36,705 bases of DNA from positions 1 through 36,705 of the forward strand of contig JAKASX010000030.1 in assembly GCA_021818865.1 (NCBI GenBank). The letters run 5' to 3'. A program made the position numbers and the translations under genes. This stretch comes from Acidobacteriota bacterium (GTDB taxonomy: Bacteria > Acidobacteriota > Terriglobia > Acidiferrales > UBA7541). The notes under the pieces were generated by a model. That model ran no database searches. It was not told the DNA's origin and saw only the letters and a list, made by a program, of their open reading frames with translations. Position 1 is the stretch's first letter. Each line of letters starts with the position of its first letter. Below, piece by piece: positions 1 to 6,788 of this stretch.

Positions 1-576
1 GACGTGCTGCCAATTTTTGCCGCCATCGGTGGTGCGCCAGACGCCGGTGGAGCTATTTTCGTTCGTGCCAGTGCCCATGGCGCAGACGAAAACGTTTTGG
101 GAATCGTAAGGATTCACGACGATGCGGGAAATCAGGCCGGCGTCGGTGAGGCCCATGTGCTGCCAGGTGCGGCCGCCGTCGTCGGATTTATAGACGCCGT
201 CGCCGGGCGTGATGCCGTTGCGAATCACCCAGGATTCTCCGGTGCCGACCCAGATGACGGAATGGCGCTGGGGATCGATCGCCAACGCGCCGATCGATTG
301 CACGGGTTCCTTGTCGAAAATCGGGCGGAAACGGAAACCGCCGTCGGTGGATTTCCAGACGCCGCCAGATGCGGCGCCGATGTAATAGACGTTCGGATCG
401 CCGGGAACGCCGACGACGGCGCTGGCGCGATTGCCGTTCATCGGACCGACGAAACGAAACCGCATGGCCCGCAACTGTTCCGGTTTCAAAGTCTGCGCGG
501 CGAGCGGCAGCGCCAAAGCGGCAAGAAGCAAGCCGAAGGCGGCAAAAATCGAGATTCCCATACGACGGTGCGTCAT
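1..576 (-). CDS. Secreted BNR/sortilin-like beta-propeller protein, N-terminal part (runs off the left edge)
   Basis: Only the first 192 codons are in the window. The frame is open to base 1. The protein starts with a basic n-region and a hydrophobic stretch (FAAFGLLLAALALPLAAQ), so it is probably exported. It then shows propeller-blade signatures typical of BNR/VPS10-like glycosidase-type proteins: GAASGGVWKSTDGG, GDGVYKSDDGGRTWQ and GVWRTTDGGKNWQ, with the STDGG Asp-box spaced about 50-60 residues apart. The ATG at 576 has GGGGA upstream. An in-frame ATG at 657 would add 27 residues ahead of the signal peptide and is less likely. Such proteins are abundant in soil Acidobacteriota and are annotated as glycosyl hydrolases, but the substrate cannot be told from this fragment. 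The gene is divergent from the Tat/amidase genes. Confidence 0.85.
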   Translation of the reverse strand, partial: MTHRRMGISIFAAFGLLLAALALPLAAQTLKPEQLRAMRFRFVGPMNGNRASAVVGVPGDPNVYYIGAASGGVWKSTDGGFRFRPIFDKEPVQSIGALAIDPQRHSVIWVGTGESWVIRNGITPGDGVYKSDDGGRTWQHMGLTDAGLISRIVVNPYDSQNVFVCAMGTGTNENSSTGVWRTTDGGKNWQHV

Positions 577-1049
577 TGAGCGTATCCCCAGACCGGCCCG
601 GAAACGCCGCACAGAGCGGCGAACGGCGGGCTCAGCGAAGTAAGATTTCCATTCCATAAATTTTTCGCGCCGTTTGCACGGCAGCCGACTGGGGTGGTCA
701 GATCAGGCCGGCTCAGGCTTCGAAAGCGAAGAGCGGCGCCGAAGCCTTAAGCGGCGTGCGAGCAAAACGGCGTGGCCGCAGCAGCCGCGCCGGGCCCGGA
801 AGCGCCCGATTTGCCCCCATCGCACCCTCAAGAAACGGGGCGCGATCCCCCCAATCCAAAAAAAACACCCGCATTGGTATGTAATTTTGTATACAAATTG
901 TCAAGCAAAAATTTATAGTGTCTTCCCGTGACGTGTTCCACGCGGATGGGCGAGGCGCTGCCCGGCCGTCAAAATCAGCGGTATTGAATCGGCGAAGAGC
1001 AATTTTTCCAAGCCATGATTCGGGCCGAGAGCAAGGAAAGGAGATTCGC
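577..1049. other. Intergenic region between divergent genes, about 470 bp, no gene
   Basis: I see no convincing coding frame in this stretch. Most of it is GC-rich, but 866-918 is a sharp AT-rich island containing a 12-bp palindrome (886-897) and, on the minus strand, a perfect TTGACA hexamer (904-899). It most likely holds the promoters of the BNR-propeller gene and the Tat/amidase genes. The rest is featureless to me. Confidence 0.6.
886..897. promoter_or_regulatory. Putative GntR-family operator palindrome
   Basis: TTTGTATACAAA is a perfect 12-bp palindrome inside an AT-rich island of an otherwise GC-rich intergenic region. The core TTGTATACAA fits the FadR/GntR-type pattern (t-GT-N3-AC-a). 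It lies about 150 bp before the Tat protein/amidase genes and about 310 bp before the BNR gene. No GntR-FadR gene is in the immediate neighbourhood, so the regulator is unknown and the call is inference from the motif. Confidence 0.4.
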
Positions 1050-1502
1050 ATGAAGCGGAATGACGGAGAAAGGGGCGAAGCAGGCCGAAGGAAGCAAACG
1101 AAAGGGATGTCGCGGCGCGATTTCAGCCGGATGGCGGTGTTTGGACTGGCAGGCGGAACGCTGATGCCGGCGGAATTTCTGTTGGAAGCGAAGGCGAAGG
1201 GACTTCCCTTGCCCGACGCGCGAGCGCAGCAGACGAGCGGGCTTTCGGCGCAGGCGCAGGCCGAAGTGAAGGAAAAAGTGTCGCGCATTCTGGCGGAATT
1301 CGGCGACCGGCTTTCGGAAGAGCAGAAGCGGCGGATACCCGGCATCGTTTCCGACCACGTGCGGATGCTCGAAACGGTTCGCGCGGTTTCGCTCGAAAAC
1401 CCCGACCCGCCGGCGACGGTGCTGAAACTGGTGGAAAGGCGCGGCGAGGCGAGGCCAGCCCATCACCGCAAGGCCGCCGGCGGCTCGCGGCGGGAACGGT
1501 AA
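1050..1502 (+). CDS. Small Tat-signal protein with AtzG/GatC-like helical module (possible 5' piece of a split amidase gene)
   Basis: The protein has 150 residues. ATG 1050 is chosen because AAGGAAAGGAG lies 5-6 bases upstream; the frame is open further upstream, but without a ribosome site. After a charged n-region comes a twin-arginine motif, SRRDFSRMAVFGLAGG, predicting Tat export. The remainder is helical, with LSEEQKRRIPGIVSDHVRML followed by ETVRAVSLENPDPPATVLKL. That pattern resembles the C-terminal half of the small AtzG (DUF4089) partner of amidases. The same arrangement (Tat signal, helical module, then amidase) is fused in one protein at 14168-12357. The last 20 residues are basic and low in complexity. 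The stop codon overlaps the ribosome site of the amidase. It is either a true small partner subunit or the product of a frameshift that cut a fused gene. Confidence 0.7.
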   Translation: MKRNDGERGEAGRRKQTKGMSRRDFSRMAVFGLAGGTLMPAEFLLEAKAKGLPLPDARAQQTSGLSAQAQAEVKEKVSRILAEFGDRLSEEQKRRIPGIVSDHVRMLETVRAVSLENPDPPATVLKLVERRGEARPAHHRKAAGGSRRER

Positions 1503-1512
1503 GGAGGGCGAC

Positions 1513-2952
1513 GTGGCGAACGAACAATTGGCGTTTCTGACGGTAAGGGAGCTGGGGGAACGGCTGCGGACGCGGAAACTTTCCCCGGTTGCGCTGGCGG
1601 AATTGTATCTGGAGCGAAGCGAGCGGATTGGGCCGAAGCTGAACGCGTACGTGACGATCACGCGCGAACTGGCGCTCGAACAGGCGCGGGCGGCGGAAAA
1701 GGAGATCGCCGCGGGCCATTATCGCGGGCCGCTGCACGGAATTCCGTACGCGGCGAAAGATTTGCTCGCGGTAAAGGGCTACCCGACGACGTGGGGCGCG
1801 CGACCATATGCCGAGCAGAGATTCGATTACGACGCGACGGCGATCGAGCGGCTAGCAAGCGCGGGAGCGGTGCTCATCGGGAAGGCCGCGATGATCGAAC
1901 TTGCGGGCGGATTGGGCTACGAAACGGCATTCGCGTCGCTGACCGGGCCGTGCCGCAATCCATGGAACACGAACGACTGGACGTGCGGGTCGTCGAGCGG
2001 ATCGGGAGCAATCGTTTCGGCAGGACTCGCGCCGTTTGCGCTCGGTTCGGATACGCGCGGTTCGATCATTTGCCCGGCGACGTGGTGCGGCGTTTCGGGA
2101 ATGCGGCCGAGTTTCGGGCGCGTGAGCCGGCACGGCGTGATGACGATCGCGTGGTCCATGGACAAAATCGGGCCGCTGGCGCGAACGGCGGATTGCTGCG
2201 GGCTGGTGCTGGGCGCGATGGCGGGACACGACGCGAAGGATTGGGATTCGCTGCCGCCGCGGCTGGCGTCGTTTCCGTATCGGCGCGCTTCGCGGCTGGG
2301 ACGGCCGCTGCGGATCGGGCGATTGACGAACGTGTTTCCGCATGCGGACCCGCAATTGCACACGGCGGTTGACGAGGCGCTCCAGGTGATGGAAAAGAAC
2401 GGGGCGAGGGTTTCTGACGCGAAAATTCCGGCGGGTCCGTTCGAGGCGGCGGCAGAGCTGGTGATTTTGATCGAAGCGGCCTCGGCGTTTTCGCAGCTCG
2501 TGCTTTCGGGCCGGTGCGCGCTGCTCGCCGATCCGCTCGGCCAGATCAACGGCTATGCCAGCCGCGTCTTTTCGGCGCACGATTACCTGCACATCGAGCG
2601 CGTCCGTACGTTCCTGGCGCAGAGCATCGACAAGCTGTTCGATGAATTCGACGCGATCGCGGCGCCGGGCGAAGGTTCGACCGCCGAGCCGATTGGGAAG
2701 CCTCCCTCGCAGGCGCCACGCCCGCCGCGCACGCATGAGGCACCTCGAAAGATGGACGAAGCGCAGCCCGACGCGATTTCGAGCTTGTGCGGACTGCCGG
2801 CGATCACCGTGCCCTGCGGCTGGAGCAAACAGAATTTGCCGATGGGGATTCAGTTCATCGGGCGGGCGCTCGACGACCAGCGTGCGATCGACGCGGCAAA
2901 TCTGTTTCAGGCACACACGGATTGGCACAAGCGGCAGCCGCCCGTCGGGTGA
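1513..2952 (+). CDS. Amidase-signature hydrolase (GatA-like), no own signal peptide
   Basis: This is a 479-residue enzyme of the amidase signature family, hydrolysing an amide bond with a Ser-cisSer-Lys triad. Lys82 lies in YAAKDLLA and cis-Ser160 in TCGSSSGSG. The nucleophile Ser184 lies in GSDTRGSI, and the 24-residue gap between the two serines matches the family. Strong N-terminal similarity to the second amidase of the window includes AELYLER, RGPLHGIPYAAKDLLA and KGYPTTWGA. The GTG start at 1513 is set by AAGGAGGG at 1501-1508, which overlaps the stop of the preceding Tat protein, so translation should be coupled. Unlike its relative at 14168-12357 it has no signal sequence. It may stay cytoplasmic, leave with the Tat partner, or originally have been fused to it. 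The substrate is unknown. Confidence 0.9.
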   Translation: MANEQLAFLTVRELGERLRTRKLSPVALAELYLERSERIGPKLNAYVTITRELALEQARAAEKEIAAGHYRGPLHGIPYAAKDLLAVKGYPTTWGARPYAEQRFDYDATAIERLASAGAVLIGKAAMIELAGGLGYETAFASLTGPCRNPWNTNDWTCGSSSGSGAIVSAGLAPFALGSDTRGSIICPATWCGVSGMRPSFGRVSRHGVMTIAWSMDKIGPLARTADCCGLVLGAMAGHDAKDWDSLPPRLASFPYRRASRLGRPLRIGRLTNVFPHADPQLHTAVDEALQVMEKNGARVSDAKIPAGPFEAAAELVILIEAASAFSQLVLSGRCALLADPLGQINGYASRVFSAHDYLHIERVRTFLAQSIDKLFDEFDAIAAPGEGSTAEPIGKPPSQAPRPPRTHEAPRKMDEAQPDAISSLCGLPAITVPCGWSKQNLPMGIQFIGRALDDQRAIDAANLFQAHTDWHKRQPPVG

Positions 2953-3001
2953 GCCAGACCTCGCGCGACGAAACGACATACGCTCGCGCCGAGCGGTTCT
3001 G

Positions 3002-3029
3002 GTAGGGGCACGTCGCAACGTGCCCCTAC
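3002..3029. repeat. Palindromic element, copy 1
   Basis: A perfect 12-bp inverted repeat, GTAGGGGCACGT / ACGTGCCCCTAC, with a 4-base loop (CGCA), lies 50 bp after the amidase stop. It is the first of three near-identical copies within 2 kb (see 3865-3900 and 5014-5041). There is no U-tract, but a strong hairpin here could stop or stabilise the amidase transcript. Confidence 0.8.
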
Positions 3030-3090
3030 GCATGCAGGCCACGGCCTTCCGGGCGGATGCCTACCCTCCAGCATTTCCCCTCCCTGCCAG

Positions 3091-3116
3091 TGAACGTTTG
3101 GGGCTAGCATGGCGTC
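3091..3116 (+). promoter_or_regulatory. Putative ECF-type autoregulated promoter of the sigma operon
   Basis: TGAAC at 3091-3095, a 17-bp spacer and CGTC at 3113-3116 fit the usual ECF pattern (AAC-type -35, CGTC-type -10). The ATG of the sigma gene follows 19 bases after the -10, giving a leader of about a dozen bases. ECF operons are commonly autoregulated. That this sigma factor uses this site is inference. Confidence 0.5.
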
Positions 3117-3134
3117 TAGCCTAGTGAGCATGCG

Positions 3135-3692
3135 ATGGAAGCCGAATGGGCCGCCCGTCCGGACGCAATGGTGAACGCCGGAAGCGACGCGGAACGCGAG
3201 TTCGGCGAACTCGCGCAGGCGGCGTCGCGATTGGCGTTTCGCGTGGCCTGGAGCGTGGTGCGCGAACGCGGCGACGCGGAAGAGATCGCGCAGGAAGCGC
3301 TGCTCCGGGCATATCGGCATTTTCCTCGCTTGCGCGACCGCGCACGGTTCGAGGCGTGGCTGGTGCGCGTGGCGTGGCGGCTGGCGATGGATCATGTGCG
3401 CGCGGCGCGGAGACGCGAGCGGCGCGAAATCGAAACGGGACGACAAATGGCGCTGGCCGCGACATCAAGAGAATCGCGCGAATTTCGCTTCGCACTCGCA
3501 GAGGAAATCGAACGGCTGCCGCGAAAGCTGCGGATGGTGCTGATTCTGGCCGCCGTCGAAGGATACGACGTGGCTGAGATCGCGCGGTTCGCGGGCGTGC
3601 CGGAAGGAACGGTGAAATCGCGGCTGTTTTTGGCGAGGAAACGATTGTCGGAAAGGCTCGAATGGATTGCCGACGATACAAGAGCGCGTTGA
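3135..3692 (+). CDS. RNA polymerase sigma factor, ECF subfamily
   Basis: This 185-residue protein has the standard two-domain ECF layout. Region 2 covers about residues 30-95 (GDAEEIAQEALLRAYRHFPRL, then RFEAWLVRVAWRLAMDHVRA). Region 4 covers about 120-172, with the recognition helix turn VPEGTVKSRLFLARKRLSER. There is no additional C-terminal domain. The start at ATG 3135 agrees with the putative ECF promoter just upstream; ATG 3168 is possible but would trim only the non-conserved N-terminus. The 3' end overlaps the anti-sigma gene by 31 bp in another frame, which indicates translational coupling and fixed stoichiometry. It probably directs a stress or envelope regulon including its own operon. 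Confidence 0.93.
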   Translation: MEAEWAARPDAMVNAGSDAEREFGELAQAASRLAFRVAWSVVRERGDAEEIAQEALLRAYRHFPRLRDRARFEAWLVRVAWRLAMDHVRAARRRERREIETGRQMALAATSRESREFRFALAEEIERLPRKLRMVLILAAVEGYDVAEIARFAGVPEGTVKSRLFLARKRLSERLEWIADDTRAR

Positions 3693-4468
3693 GCGACGCG
3701 GCGGCCGGGCCGCTCGAGGCCGAGCAGCAGCGCGCGCTCGACGAGCACTTGACGAATTGTCCCGCGTGCGCGGCGCGGCTCGCACGGCTGAAGCGGGCGA
3801 TGATTGCCATCGATCGCGCACTAGCCGAATCCGCGGAGGCCGAACCCTCCGACAAATTCCTGACATCGGTAGGGGCACGTTGCAACGTGCCCCTACCGAT
3901 CGATCGCGGGCTTTCCTGCCCCCACCTTTCTGCCCGCACCGTGGGCGCCGCGGCTGCCGTTTTGGCGATGGTCGCGGGGGCGTGGATGTCTCGCGCGCGA
4001 CTCACCGGTCCAGGGGTTTCGCCGAAAAATGTAGCGCCGCCCTTCCAGGCGGCACATCTTCACGCTCCGGGGCAAAGCCCGGCGGAGAAACTCGTGCCGC
4101 GCGTTCTCTCCGCTCGCGCCGAACCGTCCTTCGCTTCCGCGCCGAGCGTTCGCCGGCGGATTGCCCGACGCGGAACTGTCGCGGCCAGCCAGCCGTTTTT
4201 CGAAAGGGTCAAAGTAGTGCCCGGAGAGCAAGCGGCGATGTTTCAGCTTTACGCGCTGCTTCGAAGCGGCAAGGTGAAGCCGCAGGCGCTTTTTCCGCCG
4301 GGCCGGGATTTGGACAAGCCGCTGAAGATTGCGCCGCTCCGAATCAAACCGATTTCCATTCCGCCCATAGAAATCAGCCGAATTTCAAACGCTTCGCGCG
4401 ATCCATCGCCTGACGCGGGGCGCACGACATTCCCACGAACGGATACGAATAAGGAGACGACACCATGA
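3662..4468 (+). CDS. Membrane-bound zinc-finger anti-sigma factor (zf-HC2 type)
   Basis: The protein has 268 residues. The N-terminal cytoplasmic part contains the anti-sigma zinc finger: Cys3, then His29, Cys33 and Cys36 in LDEHLTNCPACAARL, the HxxxCxxC signature. One transmembrane segment (about 94-109, TVGAAAAVLAMVAGAWM) is followed by a 150-residue periplasmic part rich in Pro, Arg and Ala, with no domain I recognise. It presumably holds the ECF factor inactive until an envelope signal arrives. A 36-bp perfect palindrome (3865-3900) is read in frame as residues 68-80, just before the membrane segment, and a second GC hairpin (4036-4053) lies in the periplasmic part. The gene overlaps the sigma gene by 31 bp and the next gene by 4 bp (ATGA). 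Confidence 0.88.
   Translation: MDCRRYKSALSDAAAGPLEAEQQRALDEHLTNCPACAARLARLKRAMIAIDRALAESAEAEPSDKFLTSVGARCNVPLPIDRGLSCPHLSARTVGAAAAVLAMVAGAWMSRARLTGPGVSPKNVAPPFQAAHLHAPGQSPAEKLVPRVLSARAEPSFASAPSVRRRIARRGTVAASQPFFERVKVVPGEQAAMFQLYALLRSGKVKPQALFPPGRDLDKPLKIAPLRIKPISIPPIEISRISNASRDPSPDAGRTTFPRTDTNKETTP
3865..3900. repeat. Palindromic element, copy 2, inside the anti-sigma coding sequence
   Basis: This is a perfect 36-bp palindrome whose half-site ATCGGTAGGGGCACGTTG is mirrored exactly. Its core is the same as copy 1 (3002-3029), with one change in the loop. It is translated in frame, encoding about residues 68-80 of the anti-sigma factor (GARCNVPLP is the core peptide), between the zinc finger and the membrane helix. 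Confidence 0.85.
4036..4053. repeat. Small GC hairpin inside the anti-sigma coding sequence
   Basis: GCCGCC / GGCGGC forms a 6-bp stem around CTTCCA, embedded in a GTAGCGCC...GGCGGCAC context that looks like another kind of dispersed hairpin. It is read in frame in the periplasmic part of the anti-sigma factor. I see only this one copy in the window, so its status as a repeat is tentative. Confidence 0.35.
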
Positions 4469-5016
4469 GGAACGTCCAAAAATTTTGGCTGGGGCCGACG
4501 GCCCTGCTGCTGTTTGCCACGGTGGCGCCGGCTCAGCAAAAGCCATCAACGCAGGCGAGCAAAATCATTCCGCTGAAGGTCGAAACTGTCTTGAGCGAAT
4601 ACGCCGGCACGAAAGAAATCAGCCGGCTGCCTTACACGCTCGCCGTGAATGCGACCAGCCCTGCTCGCCCCGACTGGACGCACCTACGGCTTGGCGATCG
4701 CGTGCCTATTGCAACAAGTACCACCCAGGTCCAATACCAGGACGTGGGGACCAACATTGACTGCGCTGCCGACGCGCTTCCCCAGGGAACTTTCAGACTC
4801 GAGCTCACTGTCGTGCGATCTTCGGTCGATATATCGCACCAGGGGAAGGGGGTGGGTGTGGACGTCGCGAGCGGACAGCCAATCATACGCCAATTCCGCG
4901 TTTCGAACGCGCTCATCCTGCGCGACGGGCAAACGGACACGTCTACAATTGCCACGGACCCGGTGAGTGGCCACGTGCTTCGGGTTACAGTCACGCTTTA
5001 CGTGGTGAAACAGTAA
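4465..5016 (+). CDS. Secreted protein with a secretin-like C-terminal sequence, third gene of the sigma operon
   Basis: The protein has 183 residues. ATG 4465 overlaps the anti-sigma stop in an ATGA, and the AAGGAGACGACACC just upstream supplies the ribosome site. Residues 1-24 form a signal peptide ending in APAQQ. The region 55-180 has the rhythm of a secretin beta-domain: LRLGDRVPI, then VQYQDVGTNIDCAADALP, then RLELTVVRSSVD, then QPIIRQFRVSNALILRDGQT. It is far shorter than a real secretin and lacks the N domains, so it is probably a periplasmic or outer-membrane protein borrowing the fold. Gene order suggests it is a target or sensor partner of the sigma/anti-sigma pair. Its stop codon TAA forms the first bases of the third palindromic element. 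Confidence 0.75.
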   Translation: MRNVQKFWLGPTALLLFATVAPAQQKPSTQASKIIPLKVETVLSEYAGTKEISRLPYTLAVNATSPARPDWTHLRLGDRVPIATSTTQVQYQDVGTNIDCAADALPQGTFRLELTVVRSSVDISHQGKGVGVDVASGQPIIRQFRVSNALILRDGQTDTSTIATDPVSGHVLRVTVTLYVVKQ

Positions 5017-5041
5017 GGGGCACGCCGCGGCGTGCCCCTAC
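5014..5041. repeat. Palindromic element, copy 3, at the end of the sigma operon
   Basis: AGGGGCACGCCG / CGGCGTGCCCCT is a perfect 24-bp palindrome (5016-5039). It sits in the same TA...TAC frame as the other two copies, differing at the centre and by one flanking G to A change. It begins on the stop codon of the secretin-like gene and ends 26 bp before the stop of the convergent S10 peptidase gene. It may therefore act as a two-way terminator, although no U-tract follows. Confidence 0.75.
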
Positions 5042-5066
5042 CCTGTTGAACGATTCTCCTCGGGCG

Positions 5067-6635
5067 CTACATCTGGCCGGCTTCGTGCGCCTTGATGAAC
5101 GCCTGGACGTTGGCGCTCAGATGCACCAGGCTGGGCACGCGGACGTACATCATGTGCCCGGATTCGTAATATTTCAGCTCGATGTGGCTTTGGAGATTGG
5201 CCGGAAGGCCGAGGTGGTCCATGGTGTATTCGGTTTCGAAAAACGGCGTGGCGAGGTCGAAATAGCCGTTTTCCACCTGAACGTAGAGATGAGGATTCGT
5301 GATGAGCGCTTCCTTCAAATCGGGCTCGACGTTGGGCGAGCCGGGGAAGCCGAAACCTCCGCCGCGAACCATGTGCTTCCAATCCCAGAAACGGCCGGCA
5401 CCATTGGCCGCGACCATGTAGGGACGGTTCGGATTGAACTTGAGTTCCTGGGTGATGTAGGTGTGAAACGCGGCGGTGTACGCGCCGGAAATGGCCGTAC
5501 TCTGCGGATCGTATTCGCCGTATTCGGTGAGCGGATCGAAGGTGTCGCCGGAGAATCGCGCGTCGAGCCGGCCGGTGATGAGGCCGCGGCTTCGCTGCAA
5601 TTCGGCCATGAACTGCGGGAGGGAAACCCGGAGATCGGCGTTCATCAGATAGTCCACGCTGAGGCCGGTGTACTCGGAGAGCTGCTTGGCGACGGCTTCC
5701 TTATCCGTCTGGCCCAGCGTCGCGCCTTTCAGCAAAGCCTCGGCGTAGGTGGTTTCGGCGTAGTGGGTGACCTGCTGGATGAACGCGGGCAGATTCGCCG
5801 GGCGCGGATTCAAGACCTTGTGATACCAGGCCGTGGCGGCGTAGCTGGGCAGATAAAGGATGTAAGGAAGATCGTTGCCCGGATGGAAGGAGATCGTGCC
5901 GAGATCGAGCACCGAAGACATCAGCACGATGCCGTTGAGATACATGCTGTCGTGCGACTGGAGGTAATTTCCGAGCGCGACCGAGCGGAACGTGCCGTAG
6001 CTTTCGCCAATCAGATATTTCGGCGAATTCCAGCGGTCGTTGCGCGAAATGTAGGTGGTGATGAACTGCGCGAGCGAGCGGACATCTTCGTCGACGCCCC
6101 AGAAATCGCGGTCTTTCGCCTTGCCCACGGCGTGGCTGAATCCGGTACCGACGGGATCGATGAAGACCTCGTCGGTCGCAGGGAGCAGTGTGTACTGATT
6201 ATCGACGATTTGATAGGGAGCGCCACCGGTAGGGGCGGCATTGGCGACAACCACGCGGCGCGGGCCGTAGGCGCCCATGTGCAGCCAGATCGAAGAGGAG
6301 CCGGGTCCGCCGTTGTAGAGAAAGGAAATCGGGCGCTCGGCAAGATTGGTGACGTCGCTGCGCGTATACGCCCAGTAATAGATGAGCGCGGTTGGTTGGC
6401 CCTCATCGTTCTTGATGAGAATCGAGCCGGCGGTCGCTTTGTAGGGAATCGTCTTGCCGTTGATGGTGATGCTGTGCTCGGTGGTGACGGTGGTTTCTTT
6501 CGGCATTTTGCCCGGCGCGCCGGCCTTGGCGGCAGGCGGTTCGCCTGGATGCGGCCGCTCTTGCGCGGCAGCCGTCGCCGGCCGGCCGAGCGCGACGAGC
6601 GCCAGCGCGGCGGCGAGACACAAAACTTTTCTCAT
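5067..6635 (-). CDS. Secreted serine carboxypeptidase, peptidase family S10
   Basis: The protein has 522 residues. Residues 1-24 form a signal peptide (MRKVLCLAAALALVALG, then ATAAAQ). The oxyanion segment is FLYNGGPGSSS (about 105-115). The catalytic triad is Ser212 in LIGESYGTFRS, Asp460 in NGYFDLATP and His494 in YYESGHMMYV, all in the expected order for S10 enzymes. It should remove C-terminal residues from peptides in the periplasm or outside the cell. The start is ATG 6635, preceded by GGGAG; the frame runs further upstream, but the signal peptide and a sigma-70-like promoter at 6706-6679 rule out longer versions. It is convergent with the sigma operon and divergent from the molybdopterin gene. 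Confidence 0.93.
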   Translation of the reverse strand: MRKVLCLAAALALVALGRPATAAAQERPHPGEPPAAKAGAPGKMPKETTVTTEHSITINGKTIPYKATAGSILIKNDEGQPTALIYYWAYTRSDVTNLAERPISFLYNGGPGSSSIWLHMGAYGPRRVVVANAAPTGGAPYQIVDNQYTLLPATDEVFIDPVGTGFSHAVGKAKDRDFWGVDEDVRSLAQFITTYISRNDRWNSPKYLIGESYGTFRSVALGNYLQSHDSMYLNGIVLMSSVLDLGTISFHPGNDLPYILYLPSYAATAWYHKVLNPRPANLPAFIQQVTHYAETTYAEALLKGATLGQTDKEAVAKQLSEYTGLSVDYLMNADLRVSLPQFMAELQRSRGLITGRLDARFSGDTFDPLTEYGEYDPQSTAISGAYTAAFHTYITQELKFNPNRPYMVAANGAGRFWDWKHMVRGGGFGFPGSPNVEPDLKEALITNPHLYVQVENGYFDLATPFFETEYTMDHLGLPANLQSHIELKYYESGHMMYVRVPSLVHLSANVQAFIKAHEAGQM

Positions 6636-6678
6636 GCTGATCTCCCGGAAAAGGGATTTGGGGTGCATTTCGTGGCGG

Positions 6679-6706
6679 ATTCTACCGCGTCTGGCACCGG
6701 AGTCAA
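6679..6706 (-). promoter_or_regulatory. Putative sigma-70 promoter of the S10 peptidase gene
   Basis: On the minus strand, TTGACT (6706-6701), a 16-bp spacer and TAGAAT (6684-6679) match the consensus at five of six positions in each hexamer. Transcription would begin near 6672, leaving a leader of about 36 bases with a ribosome site before ATG 6635. Confidence 0.6.
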
Positions 6707-6788
6707 AGCAAGTTCCATCGGCGGAGGGAGGGCGGGCGGAGGGCCGAGTCGGTGTATCCGGGCGCGGCTCGAAGGCATCTAAAGCCGC

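Noticed and set aside
713-1345. Minus-strand frame over the 470-bp gap and the Tat protein gene
   Set aside because: It crosses the AT-rich regulatory island and the clear Tat-signal gene; composition is low in complexity and no ribosome site was seen.
3002-5041. The three palindromes as a CRISPR-like array
   Set aside because: Spacing is about 0.85 and 1.15 kb with genes between, far from CRISPR spacing, and no cas genes are present.
5046-6782. Long open frame on the plus strand, 578 codons
   Set aside because: It lies opposite the S10 peptidase, whose triad and signal peptide are clear. The frame reflects GC-rich codon use on the other strand and shows no domain or export signal.
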